A stretch of 64,000 bases of DNA from Sipunculus nudus (Eukaryota > Annelida > Sipuncula > Golfingiida > Sipunculidae). Position 1 is the stretch's first letter. Each line of letters starts with the position of its first letter. This document shows positions 1-12,772 of the stretch, piece by piece. The DNA lies in NCBI GenBank assembly GCA_026874595.1, contig CM049306.1, forward strand, positions 34,986,019 to 35,050,018, given 5' to 3'. Both the position numbers and the translations under genes were made by a program. The notes under the pieces are model-generated. The model searched no databases. It saw only the letters and a list, made by a program, of their open reading frames with translations, and was not told the origin of the DNA.

Positions 1-5
1 TTTAC

Positions 6-9
<4 letters not shown>

Positions 10-75
<66 letters not shown>

Positions 76-76
76 A
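10..76. repeat. (TA)n microsatellite
   Basis: A nearly pure AT dinucleotide run, interrupted once by a G around position 57. Confidence 0.97.
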
Positions 77-89
77 TGTATGTGCATAT

Positions 90-282
90 CAGGGATGGGG
101 TAATAGTAATATGTCACAGTAATAGTAATAGAAATTAAAATACAGGTTTTCAAAGTAATAGTTATAGTAATAGAAAGAGAAATAGTGATAAACAAGAAAT
201 TTTAAACTGTTATAGTAATAGTAATAGGACCCCAAGTAATAGAATAATAGCTATTACTTTAACTATTACAACCCGTTGACTG
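90..282 (+). mobile_element. Possible hAT-like MITE with GTAATAG subterminal repeats
   Basis: It opens with CAGGGATGGGG, a typical hAT-style terminus. Many GTAATAG units follow, and near 250-270 they appear inverted as CTATTAC. The far end, AACCCGTTGACTG, is only a weak inverted match to the start. The flanking 8-mers (82-89 and 283-290) do not match, so the right boundary or the class may be wrong. Confidence 0.4.
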
Positions 283-789
283 AAACACGTTAGGGGTAGA
301 GCGTTTGTTTGATTATACTGAAACACAGGAAAAGGTTATAAAGTTGCAGTGTGATTAGTTCATGCTGTCATCGTCGATTGGGCAGGGGGATCAGGCACTG
401 GCTTGAGATGATAACCAATCTGATAGACCCTGGGCTTGTTCGTAGATTCATAAATTAGGCTAAGTCAGTAAACATTTCAGTAGTTCTTGGCCAGCTTACA
501 CATGGGGACAAGTTATTATCAGCTGAAATAGACAGTGCTGCTGCAGTGCTGCTGATGTTTCAATACTTCAGCGGTAGAAAGTCTAATTGTCATAACCTCT
601 AATGAGTTAATTACTGGGGCCACAGACAGTTACTGAGGCCCTGTTTGTACTATCCATGCAGTATTGCAGTCTAAGCACTATTGCTTGAACAAGTTTTGTT
701 GAGTGTGTTTGAAAAAATGTAATGTTTGTCATTACATGTGTAATAAACACCTGCTCAAGATAAATTAAACGAAGTGTTTATAGAGATCC

Positions 790-2000
790 GGGCCGGGGCA
801 CATTGCCTCAGTCCTAAAGGTCCGGATTATTCCCGGTAAAGCGATTTCAGATTACCACAACCCCCCCCCCCCCCCGGGAACTTGAAACCGATTAATCCAG
901 GGGGTAATATGAAATGGAATTCAGATCACCTCCAATTTCCGATTACCCTCCCCCCCCCCCCCAAATGTATACTTATGATTATTTAGAGACTTATCTTATA
1001 CAATAACTTATGTAACCTGGCAAGAAAAACAACAATAACTACTAGTACATTTCTGTTTATAATAATAACAATAGTAAAATTAACGATGATTATTACTATT
1101 ATTAAATTGTCATTATCCCTGCTGTACAAAAGGTACAAAAAATTGCCTCTCCGGTTAGATTATAAATACACCAATTATAAATGAAACATGTAGTCTTGCA
1201 CATTAACTGATATGATAATTACATCCATAATTTAAATGTTGTCTTCTGCGATCACGCAACACGGCAACTGATAAGCAAACTGCAGCTATATTCCTGGCTG
1301 GTTTAGTAAGGTCGTTGAAGTCAGACATTGGGTTTATACATGGAAAAAAGTAGTAAAGAGTTTATTTTGGTGTTAATTTAGAAAGGATTACTTCTTTGGA
1401 AAGACAAAATAAAAATTAAAAAAAGGGTAAAATTCGATCTGAGGAAATTTTGACGATTTTAAATGAAAAATTGCATAATTTTTTCCCCGTATTTAGTCAT
1501 AGTAAAGAACCATTTTATACATACATTTATAACGTGTGATGTGTTTTTATGCCTCTTTGTTGTAGTGTACCACTTGAATGGTTTTCCTTCTTTTATTTTA
1601 ATTGAAAATAAAGTCTAACGTATTGAAATATATTCATTAAGTGTTACCAAAACCTGATCAAGTGAGGAGATCCATAAGATACATCTGCCTAGTAAATTAA
1701 AATCGGATGTGAGAACGGTTTGAGGATAAAACGTGTTATGAAGTGGTTACGGACAGAGAGACACATGTGCGGCCCGACGGAGGTGACAACTATATCACCA
1801 GCCATCTGAGGATATGGTTAATAAATATATCAGGAGCCGTGAGCTCTTACTTACACAAAAAGTAATCATATTACCTTGGTCAGCGATGGGGATAATCTGA
1901 ACAGTAGGGGGTAACCTGAAATCAGGTTCAGGCTACCCCCTCCCCCGATTTCAGATTAGCGGGGGATAACCTGAAAGGGGGATAATCTGAAGTCTTTACA
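790..2000. repeat. Motif-rich repeat pieces with TTCAGATTA / TAACCTGAAA units and C tracts
   Basis: At 790-962 and again at 1875-1995, short units of the type TTTCAGATTAC and GGGGGATAACCTGAAA recur in both orientations next to C runs (861-877, 950-962). The second block begins CAGCGATGGGG at 1881, another hAT-like terminus. No clean pair of ends or target duplication was found. The 0.9 kb between the blocks is plain AT-rich DNA. Confidence 0.45.
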
Positions 2001-5000
2001 TCGGTTAGCACTAACGCAATTAAGTGAAGAGCTGTAAGTACATGAAGACATTTGCATTATGAGTAGTACTCTGTGCAATTTATGGTTTTACTTTAAAGTA
2101 ATATTGCTCCATGCAAATAGATATTTATTAAGAAAGTCCATTGTATTAATCAGTTTTCGTTAATTTCGTAACATGTTAAAAGATCATTCTCGACTTATAG
2201 TGAGAATTAATCATACCCATCAAACGAGTCTTATTTTATTTAACTCCGCTAGAAAACCCTGTATCTGACATATTTGTCGTGACTTTGAAACTTGTAGGCT
2301 AAAAACGGAACCGGGTGTAAAACAGGATTATCGGCATTTACCATAAACTTTGACATTTTGAACGGCTATTTCGCAATTTTCAAACTTGGCTAGTATGTGC
2401 TTGGGAAAACAACAACGAGTTGTGTAGTACATTTCAGACCCGGCATTACGCGGTCGGTTTACAAATTTCATATAATTTAGTCCGGTAGATGTCTCCGTAG
2501 ACCTTTCACGTTTCGTGAGTGCAATGCACCCGTTGGGGGCTCTTTAAACTGGGAGTAGACTTATATTTTCATGAAAAATCATATATTGACTTTATCTCAA
2601 ACCTATAAACAATGAATATTTATTTATATAGGTCTTCAATTTAAGCATTTATCTGTGAGTAGGCATACATATAGTTTAAAGTTGCTAAGGTCATGGTCAA
2701 TTTAAAATCATGCAGTTCGCTTCTGTCACAGTTTATGAAAATTCTTTGGTAATTTTGCAGATCTCCGGGTCTATGCATATTTTCAAAGTGTAGTAAGGCC
2801 CACATAAAGCAGCAATTAAGATTAAACACAGCAACAGAATAAATTAAATTGGACTTATCTAAAAGGTGTAATAAATTGGTGGTATACACAAAATTCACAC
2901 GCCTTCGTTTTTTGATGAACATGAATAGGTTGAATTTGGATGTTACAAGCAAGGAGGACTATGTGCACATTGTATATTATATACTTAAAATATATAAATA
3001 TATACATACATTTTTTAATTGGTTTATCTTGTGTTAAACAGGAACTGATCCTATTTAATTACACTATATTGAATCAAACATTTCTTTAAAATGTTTTGTG
3101 TTTTAGGATTATTCAAACCTTACTCTTTTTCTTTCAAACTTAAAATAAAGTTGTTTATTTACCTTTCTGTTGAACATTGTGTGAAATGTATAATTAATTG
3201 TAAAGGATGGTGAATATGAATCTACCGGAACTGGGTTTATGTTGTGTACTGATCATGAACTAGCTTTAAATAATGCTGAACTAAGCCAAATTGTGCATAT
3301 TTATTGAGACAGAAACCTCATTTATACTTAAAAATTTAAATCTTTTTAATTTCCATTTTTGATTAACTGTCCTGCGACTTAATGACTTTAATGACCAAAT
3401 TATTCTGTTTCTGCAAATTTACGACCACTTAACATGGATACAGGCCGGTGATCAACACGCTAGCCTACTAGTTATGCGTGCATAAAATCTTTGCAGCCAA
3501 GAGGAACACCAGTTCATAGTAATACTGGCCATGTCGAATTTATAAGGTAAACTGTAAACGGGAACATTATTTGAAATACAGTAAATTAGCTTTTCCTACA
3601 CTTTAACCAAATACTTCTATTCTTTGAATATGATAAATTAATCGGAAAATCATTTGAATATTGTAAATCATCTTAATAATGTAACAGCTATTGAGTTTTC
3701 CATTGTTGAAGTGATATAAAAGCTATATATTTGAAAAATAGCATAAGCATCTAGCAGGTCGTGATGTGTATCACCTAATGTGAAAATAAACTTCGATTGA
3801 TTCTTTAAAGTCGTGTCCCTTTCCAAAACACATTTGAACTGGATCAATGATGCATGAACATATGTTAGAGTTCAAGGTCCGTGGGCAGTTGGATAGCGTC
3901 TGGCTCATCAGTTTATTGAACTCTGCAGACCCTTCGACATTTGTATTAAATGGGAGTCCGTTATTTGCAGTGCTCTATGGTCACAGCCGGACGTCGTCTC
4001 ATTTTTACTGGGCCTGTTGTTCAAAACCTCTGCGAACCTGCTTAGTCTATAATAGTTATAAATCAATATATTATAGAATATTTTCCCCATAAAATTGTTA
4101 ATACAAAAGCGTCCTCTAAAGGTTATGAAATCCGGATTATTCCTGTCACAATGCTAGCAAACGTGAAACAATTATGTTTAATATTAACAAGTAAACATTA
4201 TTATACTGCTATATTTATCATAGTCCGATGGACTATCTAATCCCTCCAAAAGTCATTGTTCTTCCCATATAAATAATTACAAAATATGCTCAACTATTAA
4301 TACCGCAAGGACGTTTCTGTGGTACATTTCTTCGAGTAACAGTTCGAAATGAAATGAGTTTTATTAAGAAAATGTAGGCCTCGGGCCCATAGCTTCACAA
4401 TGATTTATATAATCAGTTTATACATAGTCAGGGTGTCAGTTTGTTAAATTCATTACAAAGATAATTATAAAAAGTCCTTTGATATCAGTGTGCTTCGTTA
4501 CGTTAATTTCTTGCCTTCGAGACGCCTTTATGAAAATCTGCGTCTTCCTGGTTCTGGGGTTATCTTTAAATGTACTTCGGATAAAAAAAAATAATAACTG
4601 CATAAGCCGATTAAAGCTATCTGAACGCGGATTCCATATACACCACCATCCGTCGGCTATATAGTGTGCTGTTTAAACAAGTCCCCATTTAGCAAATGAA
4701 ATCCCCACAAAATCGCTTCTGTGAAAGACATAATTATAAAACTGAGCTCTGCTAAATACCCATAATTTGATAATAATGATCTCATCACATTGCTTGATCA
4801 AATCAAGCAAACACATCATTATATCCACTTCAACAAAACAAGCACATAAGAACGACCTTTTGTTGTCTAGGGGTAAACATGATCGACTAGAGTCGTGTAA
4901 ATGACACGTGATACACATGACTGGTATGTCTAATGAAAATATTCCTTCTAGCACCATTTTACCCGATTTAGTGTAACTGGAAATATTAAAATAGCCAAGC

Positions 5001-7149
5001 AGCACTTTTGATTATTCTTCACATTGATTTAATATAAGCTTCGGGAAAATCTAATTTTATGATTTGAGACAGATATAATGTGTTGAACGAATCTTAATTA
5101 ACTGCTCAATACAAATTTGGTCCAGACAAAAATAATTAATTTTTACCTTTTTATTACTTTCTTTCTCAAACCAACAGCTTTAATTTGGTACATTAGGATG
5201 TTTCTACATATATTTCACAGCTTTGTTAGAGCTATATGTTTGTTCACTCATTGTTACACAGTAGTAATACTTTGTTGGAGAAACATTGAAGTTTACAGTA
5301 ATTGTTCGACAAAAATGCTGGAAATACGGAAAACTTGGGCTTCATGTGCCACTCAAATATAAATGCAGATATCATACCTTAAGCAACACACACACACACA
5401 TACATACACATAAACATACATATATAGATATTATGTTAACATACCCATTTTATTAACATCTGCGTCATTGCACAAAAATGCTTAAATCACCTAATTTCAG
5501 AAATCTAGATATTTATATAAACATGACATATACAAATTTTATGTCATTTATTTAAATCTTATTTTGTTAAAATATTGCACTTTTTACATACAATTTAGTG
5601 TCAGTACTGGATATGTTAGAACAGGTTAGGGCGAACGTGTCTTTAAAAGAAAGATATCAATGAAGTTGGCTGGGTACGAAATGCAGTTATGATTCTCAAT
5701 TTTAGATTCCTCGTACGGAAAAATCAGATAAGCCGGTTGCACTACGAGGAAGCTAATGGCATTATTTCCGTTCCCCGGGGGACGCATCTTCTAAAAAAAA
5801 CGTATATTAGACGAGAAGAAACATTAAACGAGTTGTGTATAGAATCATGTGTGCGAAATGGAATCAACTGTGGAAAATACAATGGCAGCCAGATAGATAT
5901 CGATTCAGAATCCGTAAACGTATTTCTTTTGGCATTACAGACTGTCGCCTCAGTTGTGAAAGTCCATCAACCCAAGGTTTGACGCCACCGTAACAGGTGT
6001 TTCAAAAGCCCCGAGTATATTAAAAGGCAGACAGTACAATTATGATAATTTCTTGGTGCACCGATGTGCCGCGTTATCTCTCTACCACTGACGTTCACGC
6101 TTGGCCATTCAAGGACTTTCAGGATATTTTGGTGTCAATAGCTTGTGAGTTCTGGTCGTTCATTAGCCGCGGTTTCCTTCACGGGATATCAAGCTCTGTT
6201 AATTGCGTCAGAACTTGTCTTGCAGGCATTGCTTGGAATCTAGTTAACCCTGAGTACATGAATCAGTAGGCTTTTTTTTATCGGGTTAATACTTTGTGTC
6301 ATGACCTAAGGCATACGGAAAACTGCACAGCAATGGCCTTCTATCCTATTGCTTCAATATCGCCTTAACAACCGGTAATCTCAACTTATGGCTACGAGCG
6401 AGGACGTAATTCATTAGAACAAAGGTTTGTTATGAAATCCCACCTGTTTGGTAAATGTCTTCCTTTCCCTACCTTGCACGGTATGACTGACCACCAGATA
6501 TAAACTGTGGCAGTCATTCTGGTATATAGTTTGAAATTCAAACTGCGATGAGATTTACAAATATAATGATTTATCACGGAGTCCTTGTCGCCCATGGTGA
6601 GTGTTGGTTAGTGTTGGTTGATAGTATACAACCAGATTTTATGGTTTTTCTGGTTTATTTTAAGTAACTGCGTGTTCGAAGACCGAAAGATGTTGCCACC
6701 AATGGCGGATATATACTTACATCTTCATCAAGATTAAAAGTGTGGTTCGTGACATGGGAAAACATCTAACATCACCTTCTATTTTATGTCAGAGATCTAA
6801 ATGGTGAACGCTTACGCTTTTAAACATAAAAATAGCCTATAGTAAGCTGGGCTAAGCCCCCTGTTCATTCTTCATTGCAGATATCTCTCCGCTGCTTTTA
6901 CCAGTTCAAATGTTCTTATGATTAAATAAAGATTAATAGTTTCACTGTGAGCTACATAGGTTATCTAGCTTTTGACCAGCGAGCCATTCTGAGAAATAGC
7001 TGTATATTGACGAGTTTATCAAGATAAGATAAAAAAAGCGTGACCCAGGTAAGAGAGACTTCTCGTGGAGAATAAGTACCCGAAACTACTGCCAGCTTCT
7101 ACGTAAGGATCCACTTTTGCAACTCATTTGATAAGGCCAATAAAAAATC
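2001..7149. other. Intergenic, AT-rich; no supported gene
   Basis: Only short open frames without recognisable motifs, the longest being 110 codons (4673-5005, minus). A small CA/CATA microsatellite lies at 5387-5425. The frame at 5689-5982 (97 codons) has ordinary composition but no recognisable domain or splice signals. Confidence 0.6.
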
Positions 7150-7416
7150 AAAGGTATGGTTCTGAGGCACCGCCCGGGTCAATTTTAACCCCCCCCCCCC
7201 CCGCTCCAAAAATTCTTAATTAAATTTTTAACTTCCATGAAGATATTTTATACAATCTGGTAGTGCTTTTACCTGTTTAGCAAAACAAATTGTTATTTTC
7301 ATGCTTTTACCTGATCATATGACACTTTTATTGAAACATACAAAAAAGGTAAAAAAAATAAAATACCGCCCGTCCGCACTGATTTCTGAAAAAAAGTGCC
7401 TGAGAACCATACCTTT
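7150..7416. mobile_element. MITE with 20-bp terminal inverted repeats
   Basis: The left end AAAGGTATGGTTCTGAGGCAC (7150-7170) is repeated inverted at 7396-7416 with one mismatch. The element may be bounded by TCA on both sides (7148-7150 and 7415-7417), which would be a 3-bp target duplication of PIF/Harbinger type. A 13-base C run sits at 7190-7202. No coding capacity. A related sequence lies at about 12490-12690. Confidence 0.75.
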
Positions 7417-8579
7417 CATTTTATTTTTTTGCCTAATTTACATGTTTTACATGTGTAGGGCGCCTTCTACTTCGCTACGTACATAATAACGCTAAAGAAT
7501 GAAACATAATCAGAATACAAATAGGATAATAAACGAATAATTGATGCTACGGAACAAATCATGTTATACTCATTGAGCAAATTATATGTATACAGAAAAT
7601 ATCCGACTGAGCCAAATTCAACCTATGCATGGCAACGCGGACTTTCGTCCACGCGCAGTCGGCAGGATAATTTATATTTGTGAGGCATCTTTATAGTCTT
7701 ATATTCGAATTATCCAGACATCGTTATTTCAAAATTTTAAAATCAGGCTATTCAATACTCCTTTCCTGGATTAATACCTTCAAAGAAATGACCTTTCACG
7801 TGGAAAGTCATTGCGTCAACCAATGCGTGAATTAACGGCCGAAACACAAATCTCAACAAAAACATGTAATCAACAGAGACAAGTAACTTGTAATCCCCAT
7901 AATGACTCATGATAATATTATCAATGTGTGAAGTATTTTGGCCTCTCTGATAATTGGAAAATGCATTATAATCAGTTTTTGCGCACTATGGGAGAAAATG
8001 ACAAATTTGATTAATAACTAACCTCTAAATGCGTGTCGTAAAGATGCAAAACGGTTTGTGCAATACATGATGTAACCTTTACGTTTGTAGCGTTTGGGAA
8101 GTACAGAGGATACTGTATCGGGCATCTATGAAATATAAACATACATACATGCATACATACTACCGGTTACCATATATTGGTCGTTAATATTCAGAATCGA
8201 TTAAATCGATTGCATTTTTTCATTATTGATCTCAAACTATTATGAATGCACATGCAAAATTATCATATTATCCAGGAATAAAATGAATTCTAAACCTGTC
8301 AGAGGTATAAAAAGTAGCCAAAAGTAGCGGACAGCAGTAAAACCTAACCTTGTGCAGTGTCCACCACCAGGTCGTTACCTCTGACCTTTCAGCGTGACGT
8401 ACAGGTCAGACTGAAATTAATCGGTTAGTATATATCAAGTAGAATTCTATACAGCGATTTCCATGATTATAAAGACGGTACATAAAATAATCGATTATTA
8501 ATCGATCATCGTTCGTTTTTCTTTTTTTTCTTTATCGGTCATAATTGTACAACCAATTCCTGCAATACATACACACGTT
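7417..8579. other. Intergenic; nothing recognised
   Basis: AT-rich sequence with a short CATA run at 8140-8160 and no coding signal. Confidence 0.6.
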
Positions 8580-8633
8580 TATGGTATAGGTAGATGTGTA
8601 CATAGATGTATAGACATATAGATATGTATAGAT

Positions 8634-8664
<31 letters not shown>

Positions 8665-8849
8665 GATGTATAGATAGATGTTTATATATAGGATGTATAG
8701 ATGTATAGATAGATGTATAGATGTTAGATATATTTATAGATGTTAGATAGATGTATAGATAGATGTTTACATGTATAGACAGATGTAAAGATGTACAGAC
8801 AGATGAAGATACAGATATCCATATACGTCTGTGTCAGAAAGATAGGGAA

Positions 8850-8896
<47 letters not shown>
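8580..8896. repeat. Compound microsatellite: ATAGATGT/TA units followed by (GA)n
   Basis: Imperfect TATAGATGTA-type units from 8590 to 8790 enclose a pure (TA)n at 8638-8664. A pure (GA)n tract follows at 8852-8896. Confidence 0.95.
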
Positions 8897-8900
<4 letters not shown>

Positions 8901-8969
8901 TTACACTTAATGAAGGCAATGTTCATGTATTTTTTAAATTTACCTTATTTTCGTATTTCGTATTACTTC

Positions 8970-9160
8970 TGTCAGGAGGTTATGTTTTCACGGCTGTTGG
9001 TTTGTTTGTTCGTTCCTCCTGTAGTAGGATTACGAGATATTACCTGACCGCTGTCCACGAACTATTGTGGACGGATGGTACATGGACAAGAGAAGACCAA
9101 AATTATTTCTGACCGGAGGCCATCGGGAAAGTGTTCCCTGTCATAGTGGATGAACCCGCT
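8970..9160 (+). repeat. Dispersed repeat fragment, 'AGGAGGTTATGTTTTC' family (left part)
   Basis: It starts GTCAGGAGGTTATGTTTTC, followed by a GTTTGTTTGTTC stretch, GGATTACGAG, GTGGACGGATGGTACATGGAC and an AAAATTATTT segment. The order matches a non-coding repeat familiar from many marine invertebrate and fish genomes. Only the left portion is present. A second copy is at 51427. The family name is not assigned here. Confidence 0.6.
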
Positions 9161-10189
9161 TTCCTGCGTGTCATTTCAGTTTACGTCATACTGTTTGTGT
9201 GTGTGTGTGTGTAGATGTGCTACTTGCAGAAAAGGTCACAGATATGAGCAAACATAATAATAAATATTTAAGCTTTGCCTCTATTTCCAGCCACGTAACA
9301 AGTGACAAAATAAATCTTCAAACAGACCGATATAAGATTCTCCAGAAGTCTTCACCTGCCAACTGCCGTTAGCGTTTGTGTCTAAAGGCGTCTTTAAGGA
9401 GTTCTTTAAGCAGTTCTGTTACCTGAAATACAAGGATGTCCCCAAGAATAAACGAAAAATGTGAACTGAAGCACGTGAACGGGCCGGACAGTCAGAAAAC
9501 AAGTGCAGTCACATCTAGCGGACCAGTGGGTAGAGTTGGATATATAAAAGCCATTAGACTCCGTAGTAGCCACTTAAGCCAATAAAGGCAGTCATGGAAT
9601 GAACTTGTAGGAGCCGGGTTAAATTCGATTTACTCCGAAGCGCCAGCCTATTATATTCCAAACAGACAGGAATAAGCCTTCAATTCTGGTTTCTGGTGTT
9701 GCTCTTCTGATCAAAGACAGGTCTTCGGTGGACCCTCGTATACCGGTGTAGCGGTTTCTGATAACCCCGTTTGAGTTTACCATCCCTACCCTTGAAATAA
9801 CATTAAAATTATCATGAATATTATTAAATAGATTTCAAATAACTCTCGGGTGTAAATTGAAATAAATTTCATCTTACCTCTACGATTGCAGATTACCATT
9901 TCAAATACGTTTGTCTATGTTCATTTTCATAATAACTGTAAATTCTTTTTTTCTGTAAATACTGTTATTTTAAAATTAAGTTGATTTATTGTATTTGTCA
10001 TGTTAAGTGTAATGTGTCATAAGTTTTGATGACGTGTATCAGTCAATATAGCAATGCCAGGGCTTTAGTGTCTTTACGTTTACTACTAAAATGCTTAAAA
10101 TAAAACGCTGTTCCATATACCGATAGACGTAACTCAGTACCAGCTCTTATCACTAAAGCCTGTTAAGTCCGTATGGTGAATCCCTGATA
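9161..10189. other. Intergenic; nothing recognised
   Basis: Contains a short (GT)n at 9197-9213 and otherwise no coding, RNA or mobile-element signal that can be supported. Confidence 0.6.
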
Positions 10190-10775
10190 TTGGCATATTA
10201 TCACAAGGCTCCTGACGATTCCCTCGCATTTGCATATCAGGCCGTCACGCCTTCTATGAATGGCATCGTTGCTATGTCGACGCTAACAGCGGTCCCAATG
10301 GCAATAGACAGCTCCACCCACTTGGTAACATTCGCACTGAAATCATGTTTTCAAAAAGTCCTTACATGGACCTTCGTGTCCTGTGATATATCTCTGCTGT
10401 CGAACACTACGGTCCATGGGCCAAATAAAAGTGCATTGTAGACACTGTCGCAACTATTTTGTACGGTGTATTTGATAGTGTTCAAGTTACAGTTGAAAGT
10501 CTTGCCCCTGTAAAATTGCCAACACGCTGATCGCCGTGATCGTTTCAGCCAGCCGGTACATGACTGCGTTCGTCGCGTGTGGACCTGAATTTCTCACGCT
10601 GATTGACTGAGCTACAGATACATTTTCAAAACGCCCTGCCTTGAAAAGCGATGGTCTAATAAATCGTGACACACTGACTCACTGTGGCTGATGGTTGTAT
10701 ACAGTGTTGACAGTCTTGCCGTATTCAAAATAGCCGAGGACCTTGAAATATTAAGACTGATTAAATGGGTATATA
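10190..10775 (-). pseudogene. Broken coding-like region, possibly PKD-type repeats
   Basis: On the minus strand several neighbouring frames read like protein but are separated by stops and frame changes. One piece (10770 to 10490) has FEYGKTVNTVYNH, then AGRFENVSVAQSISVRNSG, then LQGQDFQL and a stop. The pattern FxxGxxxNTxYxH...AGxFxxxVSVxxxxSVxN resembles a PKD-domain strand order (FGDG, H, G-x-Y/F-x-V). A second piece (10440 to 10200) has GPWTVVFDSRDISQDTKV and SANVTKWVELSIAIGTAVSV, with internal stops. No start codon, splice sites or continuous frame could be built. It could be a decayed exon cluster of a PKD-repeat surface protein or chance. I would not treat it as an active gene. Confidence 0.33.
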
Positions 10776-10870
10776 AATAGCAATGCTAGAAGCCCTCAGT
10801 AGGCGGTTACATGATAACCAATGTTGGATTAAAAAAAAAAGATTCTGGGAAAGACTACTATACTTACTCC

Positions 10871-11134
10871 CTACGTCACTGGGAAACCCTTTAGTTCAGC
10901 GAGGCGGTGATGTATGACGCTGACAGTCCGGTACGGCCCAAATTTACCAGTCGATGAAATAAGAGGGTCAGAGAGTTGTAATTTGTTATAGAAGTAACCG
11001 AGAGGTGGCAGTACTGTATACGTGCGATACAGTGAGAGAAGTTTGGTTTCTCTGTCAGAGGCAACAATTAAGAGCCATTTCATTGACTGGGCCAGTTTAT
11101 AGTCAATATCAATATATTCAACGATATACTCCAT
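10871..11134 (-). pseudogene. Open frame next to the PKD-like region, uncertain
   Basis: An 87-codon minus-strand frame. Its C-terminal part (TGKFGPYRTVSVIHHRLAELKGF) faintly echoes the GxFxxVSV pattern of the neighbouring region. There is no start context or domain to support an independent gene. It may belong to the same decayed locus. Confidence 0.2.
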
Positions 11135-12245
11135 GCTCTTTCAATATATCTTTACATTATTTATTTATCAGATATCACTAGTAACTTTTAATCTTGTTCC
11201 TTTCACGTATTTCATTCACCGAACAATAAACACACCATGCGAGAGGAATTAACCATTTAGCTGAATCATCGAGGGGGTTTAACTGAAAGTTCGGGGGGGG
11301 GGGGGGACCTGTTTGGGGGTATTTCTAAGTATTTACACCATCCTTGTGACCATGTGTGTACCGGTGGTGGGGCAATGTCTGTCTAAACGAGCTGTACTTA
11401 GCATTAATTACATAGACAAGCTGTTGAGATGCATTTAATGTAGTAAATCAAGTTTGGAGTCGATCTATATTCCCCTTCTATTCACATCAAAGAAAGCAGA
11501 AACATTGATTAAAGCCTACATATGTGTCATTTGTTCTGTTATTTTAAAGGAAGCTCCGGTCATGGGCCAAATTCTCAGGACAAAATCCACTCCGATAAGT
11601 ACTTTTGTCGGACAACCGTCGAGGTATAGCTGAGGAGAGGTTAGGGTCATCTCCTAGCTAAGAAATTGCTGTATGAACAAAATGAAACGTGCCGAGCATT
11701 GCAAATCATGTCCAGTTCCGCTATTTTATTCCACACGTCTATTCGGTGCTAATTTAAGTAGCTCCCGGTCTGAATATATAATGCAAACCGCGCCCTGTTA
11801 GCGTAATGTTTGCTGCTTAAACACTAATCTGTAAATCGAGCCAAGTGTGTGCGTGTCATGGGGGTCTCTGGTGTATAATCAGAAGAAATGTAAGCAAAAG
11901 ACAATATGAAAAATTATATATAATCTGTTGAAGTAGTAATCAAAACCCATTAACCACTGTCCCTTCGGTGAGGAAGAGTTGTACATGTGGGCGTTGATGC
12001 AGAACCGCGGGTCTCAGGTCAGGCACAGTCCTGACGGGTAAATATGCTAATGTACGATTCTACAAATACAGTTATCACTTTGTCGGATTATATTTATTTG
12101 TTTTCACGCTCAATTTATATCCATGAAGATAACAATGTTTTACTGCCAAACTACCGAATCTTTATCTATCTGACTGATTTTTGTCTCCACCATGTGGAAA
12201 TGCGTTCACTGTCGTTTGCGTGTTTGTGTGTGTTTGTATGCCCGT
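11135..12245. other. Intergenic; nothing recognised
   Basis: Contains a 13-base G run at 11294-11306. No coding signal. Confidence 0.55.
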
Positions 12246-12249
12246 TCAG

Positions 12250-12412
12250 AACATAACTCACTTGTAAACGAGGGCGCCTTTCGGGGGTTCTTTGGTGGTA
12301 TGACCTAGCAATAGGGACGATTACGCACCCAGGACCCGCAGGTACAGTAGTCACCGGGCCTGGTTAACACAAGGATATAAAATGATGTGTGTATATATCC
12401 GGTGCAGGATCC
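12250..12412 (+). repeat. SINE fragment (tRNA-headed family A), body and 3' part only
   Basis: It matches the 41.1-kb copy through TGTAAACGAGGGCGCCTTTC, a TTCTTTGGTGGTATGACC block, GATTACGCACC, GCAGGTACAGTAGTCACC and GGGCCTGGTTAACAC. The tRNA-like head is missing, as in a 5'-truncated copy. Confidence 0.65.
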
Positions 12413-12489
12413 AGATACTGCATCATCATCAAGGAATTTTAAAAAATGTGCAGTCTCCTATGCACATCGAATGAAATTTTTTATTTTGA

Positions 12490-12695
12490 TTTTCAATAGA
12501 AATTTACATATTTGAGCTCCAGCTACTCGGACATTTCTTTCAAGAAAAGAAATAATACAATTTTGATAAGATTTCCCTTGAAGTGTAGTGCTTTAACCTG
12601 TTAAGCAAAACAATCATGTTTTTATCATGCTTTTCCCTGATCATATTCATTATCATTTTATGTAACATACATAAAGGTTAAAAAGAAGATCTTTT
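12490..12695 (+). mobile_element. Relative of the 7.1-kb MITE, without clear ends
   Basis: TAGTGCTTTAACCTGTTAAG, CATGCTTTTCCCTGATCATA, AACATACATAAAGG and similar blocks follow the same order as in 7255-7355. The terminal inverted repeats are not visible, so this is a degenerate or truncated copy. Confidence 0.6.
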
Positions 12696-12712
12696 GAATT
12701 TATTTCGATTTG

Positions 12713-12714
<2 letters not shown>

Positions 12715-12772
<58 letters not shown>
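12715..12772. repeat. Compound (TA)n(GA)n microsatellite
   Basis: A pure TA tract to 12753 changes directly to a GA tract up to 12772, where the pogo-like element begins. Confidence 0.96.

Noticed and set aside
5689-5982. 97-codon frame
   Set aside because: Ordinary protein-like composition but no motif, homologous pattern or exon boundaries; left unannotated.
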